From Phoronis australis (Eukaryota; Phoronida; Phoronidae), in the NCBI GenBank assembly GCA_002633005.1, contig NMRA01000535.1, positions 275,423-296,778 of the forward strand: 21,356 nt of DNA, read 5' to 3'. A model generated the notes under the pieces. It saw nothing but the letters and a program-made list of their open reading frames with translations. It had not been told where the DNA came from and made no database searches. This document shows, in pieces, positions 12,601-17,246 of the stretch. Numbering within the stretch: position 1 is the first letter of the stretch; each line of letters opens with the position of its first letter. Position numbers and translations under genes: made by a program.

Positions 12601-15168
12601 GTAGAAATACAATGTTATTGCTAAGGTGAAGGTCAGTTAAAATTTTGCCAAGTAGAAAATATAACAGTGAATACATTAGTAAACACAAATAAGGGCCAGT
12701 AGGAAGTATAGTGAATACTTTACAGTAAACACAAATATGCATGCCTAGTAGGAAGTATAGCTGAGAATACTTTACAGTAAATTCAAATGCATTCAAAATG
12801 TTGCTGGTAAAATGTCCTTTAGCCCATGCAAGCTGTAAGTTGTCTATAACAGAATCAAAACATATCAAGAATGCAATATTAGTTTTAACACCTTACCTCA
12901 TTTCTTGACTGGACTGCAGGTTAACTGTATTCTTTAATTTCTTCTCATGTTTCATACGATGTGTTTCTTCGCTGGTTCCTTTCACATCTTTTATTGCCTT
13001 GACAGCGTGTCTACAAGTAAAGCACAGTCCTATACGAGATGTTTTTTATTGCAGAACAGATGTGACAGACAGCTAATTTGCAAAGCCTTCTCAAATTCAA
13101 GCAACAGGGTGAAGTGCAGCCAATGGCCCCAATTCTGAACACTGAGAAAATGGGCATTCAGATTGCCTTTTTCAGTATGCTGGTTGCAAGTCGAGGAACA
13201 TATGGCCAAAAGAATGCAATTCAAGACGAGCTGTTAAGGCAAAACAACACACTATTAGGCGGTTCTCTAGATGTTTGAAAATTGAGTTGGTTGTGCAGTA
13301 CCTTTTAGTCACTCACTTTTTCAAAAAAGAATATTTACCTGAGACGAGTGAAAACGATGCAAGTTTTATTTTTGACTTGTCCATGGATGAGAAGCAATAT
13401 GACCACCGGACCCAAAACATGACCGCCAGTCCCCCAAATCATACCGACTCACCACAAAACAGGGCCAAATGGGTACTCCAGATCAAAAAATGAGAACGCA
13501 CCTAAAAAACGACTGCTCTGCCACAAAACAGGACTGCCAGCGACTGAACAGGACTGCCAGCGACTGAACAGGACTGCCAGCGACTGAACAGGACTGCCAG
13601 ACAAATGTTATCAATGGCTGTGTGTGATACTCAGGTTATAATGACATAGCCAGCAGCTAGCTGCATGAAGACTATCGTCAAAATACAGCTAGGTACCACT
13701 GTGCGTTGAGCTCTGTTAGACCACCGAATTTCACACAGCCCAGGTAGTTCTGTTCGTCACCTCATAATGAAACTTATATAACATGCAGAGCTAACGACCC
13801 CAAAATCAAAATGTTATTACGATTTTAAGAGGAAATCAGCACAAAAGTGTCAATTTTCTGAGTAAAAATGTTCATTGCAAAAACTGAATTGAGGTACAAC
13901 CTTTCAAGTCTAAATTTGCAGTTTAAGTGCTAGGCCACTGAAACAAGTTGTTCTACAGTCAAGTCTAAATTTGCAGTTTAAGTGCTAGGCCACTGAAACA
14001 AGTTGTTCTACAGTCAGGTCTAAATTTGCAGTTTAAGTGCTGGGCCACTGAAACAAGTTGTTCTACAGTCAAGTCTAAATTTGCAGTTTAAGTGCTGGGC
14101 CACTGAAACAAGTTGTTCTACAGTGATCGTAGCACACTGGAAGGACTGCCTTACTTTATTGCAGGTTTATTTTCATTGCCACTGTTGGACATCCTCGTCG
14201 GATTTATCTTGGACTTGCCTTCCTTCTGTTTCCAGGTGTTGAATTTTTGCAGGTAGCGATCTAGAAGATTAAAGAATACTTGTGTCCAGTTAAAACTTAT
14301 GTAATTTGTAATCAGCCAGCTAAAGTGTTCTACATAACACTGTACTAACTGCATAGTGTTTCACCAAGGCCAGTCACCAACCAAAACCATAGTTATGGTC
14401 ACAAGACTTTTTTGTTACGTATTACTCTATGGTCACCAACTTTGGTCTAACATTGGTACAAAGCGGTATAACTAAACATTAATATACAAGTTTGGAATGA
14501 TCTGGATAAAATTAAGAGTAAACAAAACAAAAATTAAATGTTTTTGTGAAGTCTCACTACATGTTAACCAGTTAATATATGATGCGTATATATATACAAA
14601 GATGCAGTAGATGAGATACATACAATGAAACGTGTACAATAACAGTGATATCTTACTTCACCTATCAAAAGACATACCGGTAACTATACACATAGTACAA
14701 CTGTGACAGATACATTTTTGTTTCAAAAAACTTGACAGTCTACTGCTGAAAGTGACTACATCAGTAGAACACCTATTATACCTACCTATAACATTGTTCG
14801 CCAACAGGTTCTATAGTAAAACTTCCTGTTGTTTAATCAAGTTTATCCCATAAGTTGTTGTATTGGGCCTTGTAACCGTCAATAGGTTCCCCCCTGACAT
14901 TATAGGGCAGCTTCCAAATAGTGCAACATTGCAATGGACAAGGACTAATCCCTAATAATTTCATTCTGGAAGTGAACAGCATGACTGAGTTTGCAGTTAT
15001 TGGCTGAATACAAGGAGCTACAATCATTAAAGGTGCATGCCACCCAAAAAACAACCTGTATTCTGTATCCATTTAGATCAAGTAGTTCAACTCGATAACG
15101 GCACATTCGGTTGCGTTACCTGACACCTGACGGCAGACGAAGGTGTTGAAATTATCCAATGACGTCAT
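395..15168 (-). CDS. CKAP2: CKAP2/CKAP2L-like mitotic spindle protein, ten-exon gene model
   Basis: Members of this family bind microtubules, decorate spindle poles and spindle in mitosis, and are cell-cycle regulated in vertebrates. The exons in order are 15168-15120, 14260-14155, 13010-12897 (or 11265-11152), 8922-8866, 7502-6768, 6311-6170, 5272-5156, 4491-4321, 3108-2915 and 605-395. They sum to 1896 nt, or 631 codons plus TGA; vertebrate members are about 680-750 residues. Each junction is GT-AG and every codon phase agrees across introns. The REKLNKWLESRGKT segment, the helical run from LDSMLDECNTLFEA through GCPVDAILPWMDSIM to SARYFIIKAKLLEG, the VKYxxxxTTPF motif and the terminal TPVRRSxR..LPRMLQDHD block follow the order of the CKAP2 C-terminal domain. 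The N-terminal third is basic and less conserved. Exon 1 is the weakest part. I cannot choose between CKAP2 and CKAP2L, and a common pre-duplication homologue is possible. Confidence 0.85.
606..1708. other. Part of intron 9, no gene seen
   Basis: This AT-rich intronic sequence holds a pair of imperfect 35-bp direct repeats at 671-705 and 951-985, with cores GACAGACATGCCCTTAAATA and GTCAGACATTCCCTTGAATA. The short open frames on the minus strand here (about 1123-1511) show no recognisable motif, conserved composition or splice signals. Confidence 0.5.
1712..2549. mobile_element. TIR DNA transposon / MITE, PIF-Harbinger-like
   Basis: The element starts GGGCTGTTCCAGCAAAATCT and ends in the inverted complement GGGCTGTTCCAGTAAAATCC. 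The terminal inverted repeats pair over about 36 bp with three mismatches and finish in G-runs. Both ends are flanked by TAA (1709-1711 and 2550-2552), a 3-bp target duplication of the TWA kind typical of PIF/Harbinger elements. The 838-bp interior encodes no recognisable transposase, so this is a non-autonomous copy. It contains repeats of an ACCACCCAT motif in its right arm (2416-2423, 2482-2490). It sits in the last intron of the CKAP2-like gene and is probably neutral. The TIR structure is directly visible; the superfamily is inferred from the TSD. Confidence 0.75.
2915..3108 (-). CDS. CKAP2: CKAP2-like exon 9
   Basis: The acceptor TTTTCGCTAG ends at 3109 and the donor is GTATGT from 2914. 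The exon begins in phase 0 with PAEMLADTLKDFVEKM, the last helix of the CKAP2 repeat-like domain, where vertebrate proteins have a P-x-E-E-x-R/L-x-x-x-x-D-x-L pattern. A basic linker with the T-P-A-K-P-R motif follows. SSAVKYMYCETTPFFKK closes the exon and corresponds to the conserved KY-x(4,5)-TTPY/F segment of the family. It ends with two bases of a lysine codon that exon 10 completes. The 194-nt exon encodes residues about 498-562. Confidence 0.87.
3109..4320. other. Intron 8, no gene seen
   Basis: This is AT-rich sequence. An open frame on the minus strand around 3701-4009 has no recognisable domain or splice context. The region 3560-4000 looks like an old interspersed repeat because of its homogeneous low-complexity style, but no termini could be found. 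A short near-duplication (TTATCAAGGA-type) lies at about 3289-3350. Confidence 0.4.
4321..4491 (-). CDS. CKAP2: CKAP2-like exon 8, core of CKAP2 C-terminal domain
   Basis: The acceptor is TTGTCCAG ending at 4492 and the donor is GTGAAA from 4320. The exon is 171 nt, phase 0-0, 57 codons. It reads GCPVDAILPWMDSIM, then SARYFIIKAKLLEG, then DTILDLFEQAVRNKAK. In vertebrate CKAP2 the equivalent stretch is a helical-hairpin region with EGCP, a KYW aromatic segment and an AI-x-x-YE-x-A segment. The G-C-P start, R-Y-F and L-F-E-Q-A positions all correspond. This exon and exon 7 are the strongest evidence for the gene's identity. A duplicated GTTGTCCAG at the acceptor gives two possible AG positions nine bases apart; the inner one keeps the conserved GCP. 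Confidence 0.9.
4528..4647. repeat. Tandem repeat, 3 x 40 bp
   Basis: There are three head-to-tail copies of a 40-bp unit starting GTTAAAGGGATACTAAGCTC (4528-4567, 4568-4607, 4608-4647). They are identical at every base, which implies recent expansion or ongoing homogenisation. The array lies in intron 7, about 36 bp upstream of exon 8 on the minus strand, close to where the branch point would be. Confidence 0.95.
5156..5272 (-). CDS. CKAP2: CKAP2-like exon 7
   Basis: The acceptor CCTCTTACAG ends at 5273 and the donor GTAAGT starts at 5155; both are near consensus. The exon is 117 nt, phase 0-0, 39 codons. A Pro/Ser-rich lead is followed by SFSEPSNVCDQLDSMLDECN and TLFEA, the amphipathic helix that opens the conserved C-terminal domain (vertebrate pattern: I-N-x-T-L-x-E-C-L-x-L-I-x-E-G). 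The last codon is directly followed by the GCP of exon 8. No ORF of 60 residues covers this exon, so it was found by reading splice sites and phase. Confidence 0.88.
5340..5630. repeat. Degenerate interspersed repeat rich in (A)CTTAAGT motifs
   Basis: The motif AAGAAACTGACTT recurs in both orientations (near 5377 on plus, 5595-5605 and 5448-5462 on minus), with several CTTAAG/TTAAGT cores between. The right edge carries GGGGGCCCCC (5609-5618) followed by GTTGCACGAG, resembling the edge of a foldback or MITE-like element. No target duplication was found and the ends are uncertain. Confidence 0.4.
6170..6311 (-). CDS. CKAP2: CKAP2-like exon 6
   Basis: The acceptor TTGTGTTACAG ends at 6312 and the donor GTAAGC starts at 6169. 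The first base completes an Arg codon begun in exon 5, and the exon ends in phase 0. It encodes REKLNKWLESRGKTPTSYRH, then a basic run SKKEKPIQRRRSSS. The E-K-L-x-x-W-x-x-x-x-G-K pattern is a known CKAP2/CKAP2L signature just upstream of the C-terminal domain and resembles microtubule-binding KG-type motifs. The two open frames that overlap this exon in other registers are shadows. Confidence 0.88.
6768..7502 (-). CDS. CKAP2: CKAP2-like exon 5, large disordered central exon
   Basis: The acceptor TTTTCTAG ends at 7503 and the donor GTGGGT starts at 6767. The exon is 735 nt and encodes residues about 109-354. It is rich in Ser, Lys and Pro and has no predicted fold, as in the middle of vertebrate CKAP2. 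Candidate CDK sites with a basic residue at +3 are T-P-N-R (in AAETPNRRLSY) and T-P-R-K (in RFSTPRKEM). A basic patch, SILKRRR, could act in nuclear import. SVRFKSPEIF lies near the end. The open frame runs on past the donor, but the spliced reading joins MSQR to EKLNKW in correct phase, so the extra intronic residues are excluded. Confidence 0.85.
7852..7917. repeat. Tandem repeat, 2 x 33 bp
   Basis: There are two copies of a unit starting CAAACTGACCTCAGTGTTCA (7852-7884 and 7885-7917), differing at a few positions. They lie in intron 4 of the CKAP2-like gene. A plus-strand open frame spanning them is read as repeat-driven rather than a gene. Confidence 0.85.
8028..8164. repeat. Nested repeat: 31-bp direct repeats around 14-bp repeats
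   Basis: Two 31-bp copies beginning TCCATTGTGAATGGCTTATG (8028-8058 and 8134-8164) flank four copies of AGTACAGGCAAGAC or its one-base variant (8067-8080, 8081-8094, 8095-8108, 8117-8130). This is a minisatellite in intron 4 with no coding content. Confidence 0.9.
8384..8419. repeat. Tandem repeat, 2 x 18 bp
   Basis: Two copies of GAAACACCCTTCTCCTAA (second copy with one T for C) lie at 8384-8401 and 8402-8419 in intron 4. Confidence 0.85.
8516..8577. repeat. Tandem repeat, 2 x 31 bp
   Basis: There are two identical copies of a 31-bp unit starting AATAAATGAACGACAACTAA (8516-8546, 8547-8577), with the start of a third unit following. Confidence 0.92.
8866..8922 (-). CDS. CKAP2: CKAP2-like exon 4 (small basic exon)
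   Basis: The acceptor AACTTTGCAG ends at 8923 and the strong donor GTACGT starts at 8865. The 57-nt exon starts with one base completing an Arg codon from exon 3 and ends with two bases completed by exon 5. It encodes LKLAEWREEQERKKKETL, a charged helix resembling the basic N-terminal helices of CKAP2/CKAP2L. It is too short for ORF calling. Support is phase agreement on both sides plus composition; sequence conservation alone would not identify it. Confidence 0.7.
9200..10790 (+). repeat. Repetitive element with 11 CTCF-core-like motifs (copy A)
   Basis: The array has a higher-order period of about 400-450 bp built from three roughly 130-150-bp subunits, each carrying one CCACTAGGnGGCGC-type motif. 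Motif positions are 9202, 9317, 9464, 9617, 9761, 9879, 10014, 10161, 10301, 10462 and 10607 (15-bp windows, all plus strand). The best match is CCACTAGGGGGCACA at 10607-10621. Recurrent phrases between motifs include GAAAATC, GAGATACAG and TTTTCACAATCATCTT. It ends with a short CGGACGGACGG run and an 11-bp stem-loop at 10763-10788. No transposase or coding region is seen. The architecture is like Helitron-related non-autonomous elements with tandem cores, but no CTRR terminus was found. It occupies intron 3. Confidence 0.8.
10763..10788. other. Perfect-stem hairpin at the end of the repeat array
   Basis: GTGTCCACATA (10763-10773) pairs with TATGTGGGCAC (10778-10788) around a TAAA loop: 11 pairs, one of them G-T. 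It follows CGGACGGACGGAGATGACGG. Copy B has the shorter GTGTCCAC/GTGGGCAC form at 12510-12533. It probably marks one terminus of the repeat family. Confidence 0.8.
11152..11265 (-). CDS. CKAP2: CKAP2-like exon 3, copy A
   Basis: The acceptor CTTTACTTGTAG ends at 11266 and the donor GTAAGG starts at 11151. The 114-nt exon begins with one base and ends with two bases of split codons, so it is symmetric: skipping it or including both copies would keep frame. It encodes HAVKAIKHVKGTSEETHRMK, a basic helix, and NLQSSQEM. The upstream split codon joins exon 2 (PAIK) and the downstream one joins exon 4 (LKLAEW). Copy B at 12897-13010 differs by one residue (His for Asp in AIKHVK). I cannot tell which copy is real if the duplication is an assembly artefact. 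Confidence 0.68.
11554..11554. other. Single N exactly at the junction of the two duplicate segments
   Basis: This is the only ambiguous base noted in the window. It falls between the last base of copy A (11553) and the first base of copy B (11555), which is what a scaffolding or haplotype-merging step would leave. Confidence 0.95.
11555..12540 (+). repeat. Repetitive element with 6 CTCF-core-like motifs (copy B part)
   Basis: This is the duplicate of the right half of the array at 9820-10790. Motif starts are 11614, 11771, 11917, 12052, 12213 and 12354. Two are cleaner than their partners in copy A: CCACTAGGTGGCGCA at 12213-12227 replaces CCACTACATGGCGCA at 10462. The array closes with the same CGGACGGACGG run and hairpin. 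Confidence 0.8.
12897..13010 (-). CDS. CKAP2: CKAP2-like exon 3, copy B
   Basis: It has the same splice sites, length (114 nt) and phase as 11152-11265, with AIKDVK in place of AIKHVK. The acceptor ends at 13011 and the donor GTAAGG starts at 12896. It lies nearest to exon 2 and would be the first of the two copies in a transcript. Both copies are intact, with no stop codon and no splice-site damage, as expected of either two alleles or a recent exon duplication. Confidence 0.68.
13283..13904. other. Part of intron 2, no gene seen
   Basis: A plus-strand open frame at 13275-13493 shows no recognisable domain and is interrupted by compositional repeats (CCGCCAGTCCCCCAAATC and similar). No splice-supported exon was found. 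Confidence 0.4.
13529..13602. repeat. Tandem repeat, 3.7 x 20 bp
   Basis: The unit CAGGACTGCCAGCGACTGAA repeats identically at 13529-13548, 13549-13568 and 13569-13588, with a partial fourth copy to 13602. It is intronic. Confidence 0.95.
13905..14124. repeat. Tandem repeat, 4 x 55 bp
   Basis: Four copies of a 55-bp unit starting CAAGTCTAAATTTGCAGTTT lie at 13905-13959, 13960-14014, 14015-14069 and 14070-14124. Copies 3-4 share a G (TGCTGGG) where copies 1-2 have A (TGCTAGG), and copy 3 has CAGGTC for CAAGTC. This pattern suggests the array grew by duplication of dimers. The array ends 30 bp from the exon 2 donor. Confidence 0.95.
14155..14260 (-). CDS. CKAP2: CKAP2-like exon 2
   Basis: The acceptor TTTAATCTTCTAG ends at 14261 and the donor GTAAGG starts at 14154. 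The 106-nt exon needs one preceding base (xAT) and ends with two bases (AA) completed by exon 3. It encodes RYLQKFNTWKQKEGKSKINP, then SNSGNENKPAIK. The L-Q-x-[FY]-x-x-[WL]-K-x-K-x-G-K-x-K pattern resembles the N-terminal LQEYLxxKGKLK motif of CKAP2L. The open frame upstream of the acceptor is intronic. Confidence 0.75.
14261..15119. other. Intron 1, no further gene seen
   Basis: This AT-rich sequence includes a TATATATACA run (about 14587-14597). An open frame on the minus strand at 14833-15072 has no recognisable domain. A TTAA followed by AGGTGCATGCCACCC lies at 15027-15045 and may be an element end (see findings). Confidence 0.4.
15120..15168 (-). CDS. CKAP2: Candidate CKAP2-like exon 1 (start ATG at 15168-15166)
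   Basis: This is an ATG followed by 16 codons (MTSLDNFNTFVCRQVS) and one base before a strong donor, CAG then GTAACG at 15119. The single G joins AT of exon 2 to give GAT, so phase agrees. The frame upstream is open for about 17 codons without another ATG, then meets TAA. The start ATG lies inside a 16-bp palindrome with CRE and CCAAT motifs, which may instead be promoter DNA. No conserved residues support the exon, so an alternative first exon further right is possible. Confidence 0.5.
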
Positions 15169-15171
15169 TGG
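15156..15171. promoter_or_regulatory. Palindromic CCAAT-CRE-ATTGG site
   Basis: CCAATGACGTCATTGG is a perfect 16-bp palindrome: a full cAMP-response element (TGACGTCA) flanked on both sides by CCAAT boxes that overlap it. NF-Y and ATF/CREB factors bind such motifs in metazoan promoters. It lies at the 5' end of the CKAP2-like gene, which fits a promoter or 5' UTR role. Function is inferred from motif and position. Confidence 0.6.
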
Positions 15172-15517
15172 TTTCACACGTAGTCTGTTCAGCAGTTCAC
15201 AACACGGGTGACTGGTATCAGCTTATCACTCGAATTCGTGGTTTAATAGCAATAAATCATCAAACTTTGATGTAGAACCCTTAAAAAATACACCGAGTTC
15301 TTATAACAACATGTTGTTTTATTTCGCTGTTAGGGATTTATTGGTATTTGGACACACCATAGTCTACAAAGTTTGTCATGCCAATTTATCAAGGTACGTA
15401 GCAGGAGTTGGGGGTCTGTTCGGAAATAAATTCGAATTCTTCCGTGAAATACAGACAGGAGAACCTAGATCTGTGTTGTTTAGACTTGTGATTTTTTGAG
15501 TTCTAAACACACAAAAC

Positions 15518-15633
15518 ACTCGTTATTCCGGCCAGTGGCTCAGAACCCGATCAGGCCCGTCGCGGCCGGACTGACTCGTTATCCCGGCCAGTGGCTCCGA
15601 CCCCAATCAGCCCGGTCGCAGCCGCCGGGACTG
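15518..15633. promoter_or_regulatory. GC-rich tandem duplication with CCAAT box, probable 5' regulatory region
   Basis: Two imperfect units of 56 bp (15518-15573) and 60 bp (15574-15633) begin ACTCGTTATTCCGGCCAGTG and are rich in CpG, standing out from the AT-rich surroundings. Unit 2 contains CCAATCAG (15603-15610), a consensus NF-Y site; unit 1 has CCGATCAG at the same place. Position 350-470 bp upstream of the candidate start codon suggests promoter-proximal DNA. TTCGAA at 15431-15436 resembles a CHR element of mitotic genes but is far from the CCAAT box. Confidence 0.45.
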
Positions 15634-16247
15634 ATACGAGCATAAACCAGCTTGAGTTGGAAACCTCCAGTGACAAAAAGATTATAATAGTGAGCCAAAG
15701 AAAAAGTGTGCCCGTAATTATTGATGTGAATTAGCCCCGAAACTGAAAATCTACTACTTGTCGGGAGCCGCGAAGTCGGGTTCTCCTACCACAGACAGTC
15801 AGGGCAAAGGCTATACAGTAACAATGATTTGAATAATGTTTTTCTAAATAAAGATTCCCCTAGCATGTGACCATAGCATATCAAATTGAGTAATTGTTTC
15901 ACAACAGCTTTCTGCCAGCAAACACTGAATTAGGATGCGCTCACACGGACTCGGTGCCTGGTCAATTACCTTTATTGCCGGCATCAAAAGCTGGTAATGC
16001 AATAGTTTATTCATTGCTGGCTTCTCAACACTTCCACTCACGAACACTCCAAGGCATTACAAATTGTATCTATTAAGCATTGGTTAGGATGAGAATAATT
16101 CATTTTGAAACAACGCAGAATGATATACATCTACATGGCAACTCGCCCGGCGCCAGTCCCGACTTAGTCAAGAGCTCATTCGACAAAGACTTCATCGGTC
16201 GGATCGTTAGGTTTCACAGGCTATTAATTCGAACCGGAATACACTGA
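15634..16247. other. Intergenic stretch, no gene assigned
   Basis: Sequence of moderate GC. Overlapping open frames on both strands (15844-16076) cannot both be real and neither shows a recognisable motif. No tRNA, snRNA or other RNA gene was recognised. Confidence 0.4.
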
Positions 16248-16547
16248 TCAAGAAATACTGGAGAGGCACTGTGAACATGCACAGGCAACGGTATGTATGG
16301 ATAGTTCTTTGGTAAGCCGGAATTCATCAGAGAAATCACTGTCGATGAAATGCCGGCCACAGACACGGAGATGTTTCATGGCCTCATGCTTGCTATTAAC
16401 AGCGTACCTTTCATTCTTCACTACCGCGAGCCACTTCCTAAGCATTTCGGGCTCTTGAGGAAGTCGAAAAAACGATATACCCGCTTTCTTCGTAGCTTCA
16501 TAATTCGGACAAGCAGGAACGATGCACCGCAATATAGCGGCATTCAC
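16248..16547 (-). CDS. THAP-type zinc finger exon
   Basis: The frame encodes a C2CH THAP signature: C8-x4-C13, the SFFRLP segment (residues 25-30), W39, and C63-x2-H66-F67 in RVCGRHFIDSDF. THAP domains are sequence-specific DNA-binding modules shared by P-element-type transposases and host regulators. The frame has no in-frame ATG at its left edge (GTG at 16547) but is preceded by GTCTGCAG, a plausible 3' splice site, so it is probably an internal or second exon. The C-terminal AVPTxF-type motif is not clear (LSIHTVACAC instead), and the frame stops at TGA after 99 residues. It could be a host THAP gene fragment or a domesticated or decayed transposon. Upstream exons were not found. Confidence 0.72.
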   Translation of the reverse strand: MNAAILRCIVPACPNYEATKKAGISFFRLPQEPEMLRKWLAVVKNERYAVNSKHEAMKHLRVCGRHFIDSDFSDEFRLTKELSIHTVACACSQCLSSIS

Positions 16548-16728
16548 TCTGCAGACGAACCACTGATGTCGCTGCGTCGTTTCTCACCTTCCTCACAGGT
16601 TAACGCGACACCTCTCGGCAAGGTGAGGTCGACAGTATAAGAGGCGATGTGGACATAGAAAAATTAAGACGATAAAAAGGCTAATTAAATCGGGTGGCAT
16701 TCTCCTTTAAAGACAAACCTTAAGGATT

Positions 16729-16970
16729 GGTTTTATCTATTTTTCTACTCCTCTGTATACCACACATGTGTCAAACTAAGGGACAATAGTTAAAAAGGAC
16801 CTAAAAAAGGCAAAATATAGCTTCAAATTAGTGTCCTGGTCTAATAAATGGCAAAGTCTAAAAGTGACTGACATATACTTGGTTGACTTGTTATATATGT
16901 TGTCAACATGACAATGGAAACTGAGTTGATCATCTACAGTAACACCTAGACAGAAGCAGACCAGGCACAC
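16729..16970 (-). pseudogene. LINE reverse transcriptase remnant (CR1/L2-like)
   Basis: The minus strand encodes LGVTVDDQLSFHCHVDNIYN, then FRLCHLLDQD and LYFAFFRSF, followed in frame by VPLV-stop-HMCGIQRSRKIDK. This is the thumb/connection part of non-LTR RTs, where LGVxxDxxLxFxxHI, FxxF...NYCPxVWHFCG and RKIEKLQ motifs are usual. The Trp of VWH has become a TGA stop and the NYCP motif is altered, so the copy is dead. Only about 80 codons remain. It ends near the TTAA site at 16707. Confidence 0.72.
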
Positions 16971-17030
16971 ACTGAACTACAAGATTAGTGGTCAAGTAAT
17001 TTTCTTAACTTATGGGTTCTCAGTGATGGA

Positions 17031-17059
17031 TTTAGGGGGTGGGGCATACCCCCCCTAAA
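17031..17059. other. G/C-rich hairpin
   Basis: TTTAGGGGGT and ACCCCCCCTAAA form an imperfect inverted repeat around GGGGCAT. Such a structure resembles a MITE terminus, but no partner end was identified within the window. Confidence 0.5.
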
Positions 17060-17246
17060 ATTCTCCCGGATTCTATTTGGCAGTTCGGGGTGCGAATTGC
17101 GGACTAGCATATGCAGCACCCAGGGGGGCACGGGGGTGAATGCACAATGCATAGGCCTTAAACAAACCCCGTTTGTTTTTATAGTAATAATGACTTCACT
17201 ACTGGTTGGCAGCCGTAAGAGAAAGGAATAATGACAGGATGCACCA

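Larger units (their letters stand above)
11555..13282. repeat. Segmental tandem duplication, copy B (1728 bp)
   Basis: This is full-length homologous to 9820-11553 and in the same orientation. Sequence continues uniquely after 13282 (ATTGAGTTGG), and copy A continues uniquely to the left of 9820, so the arrangement is a simple head-to-tail duplication of intron 3, exon 3 and part of intron 2. Confidence 0.93.

Noticed and set aside
9800-12868. Many minus-strand frames rich in Phe/Leu/Tyr across the duplicated segments
   Set aside because: They arise from AT-rich repeat sequence, occur twice because of the duplication, and show no domain or splice logic except the 114-nt exon 3.
16226-16240. 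tRNA-like B box (GGTTCGAATTA on the minus strand)
   Set aside because: It lacks the closing CC, and no A box or cloverleaf stems could be placed around it.
16248-16547. THAP exon as the first exon of the CKAP2-like gene
   Set aside because: No good donor follows the THAP frame and its stop codon intervenes; the 49-nt candidate at 15168-15120 fits phase better.
16350-16640. Plus-strand 96-codon frame
   Set aside because: It is the antisense shadow of the THAP exon.
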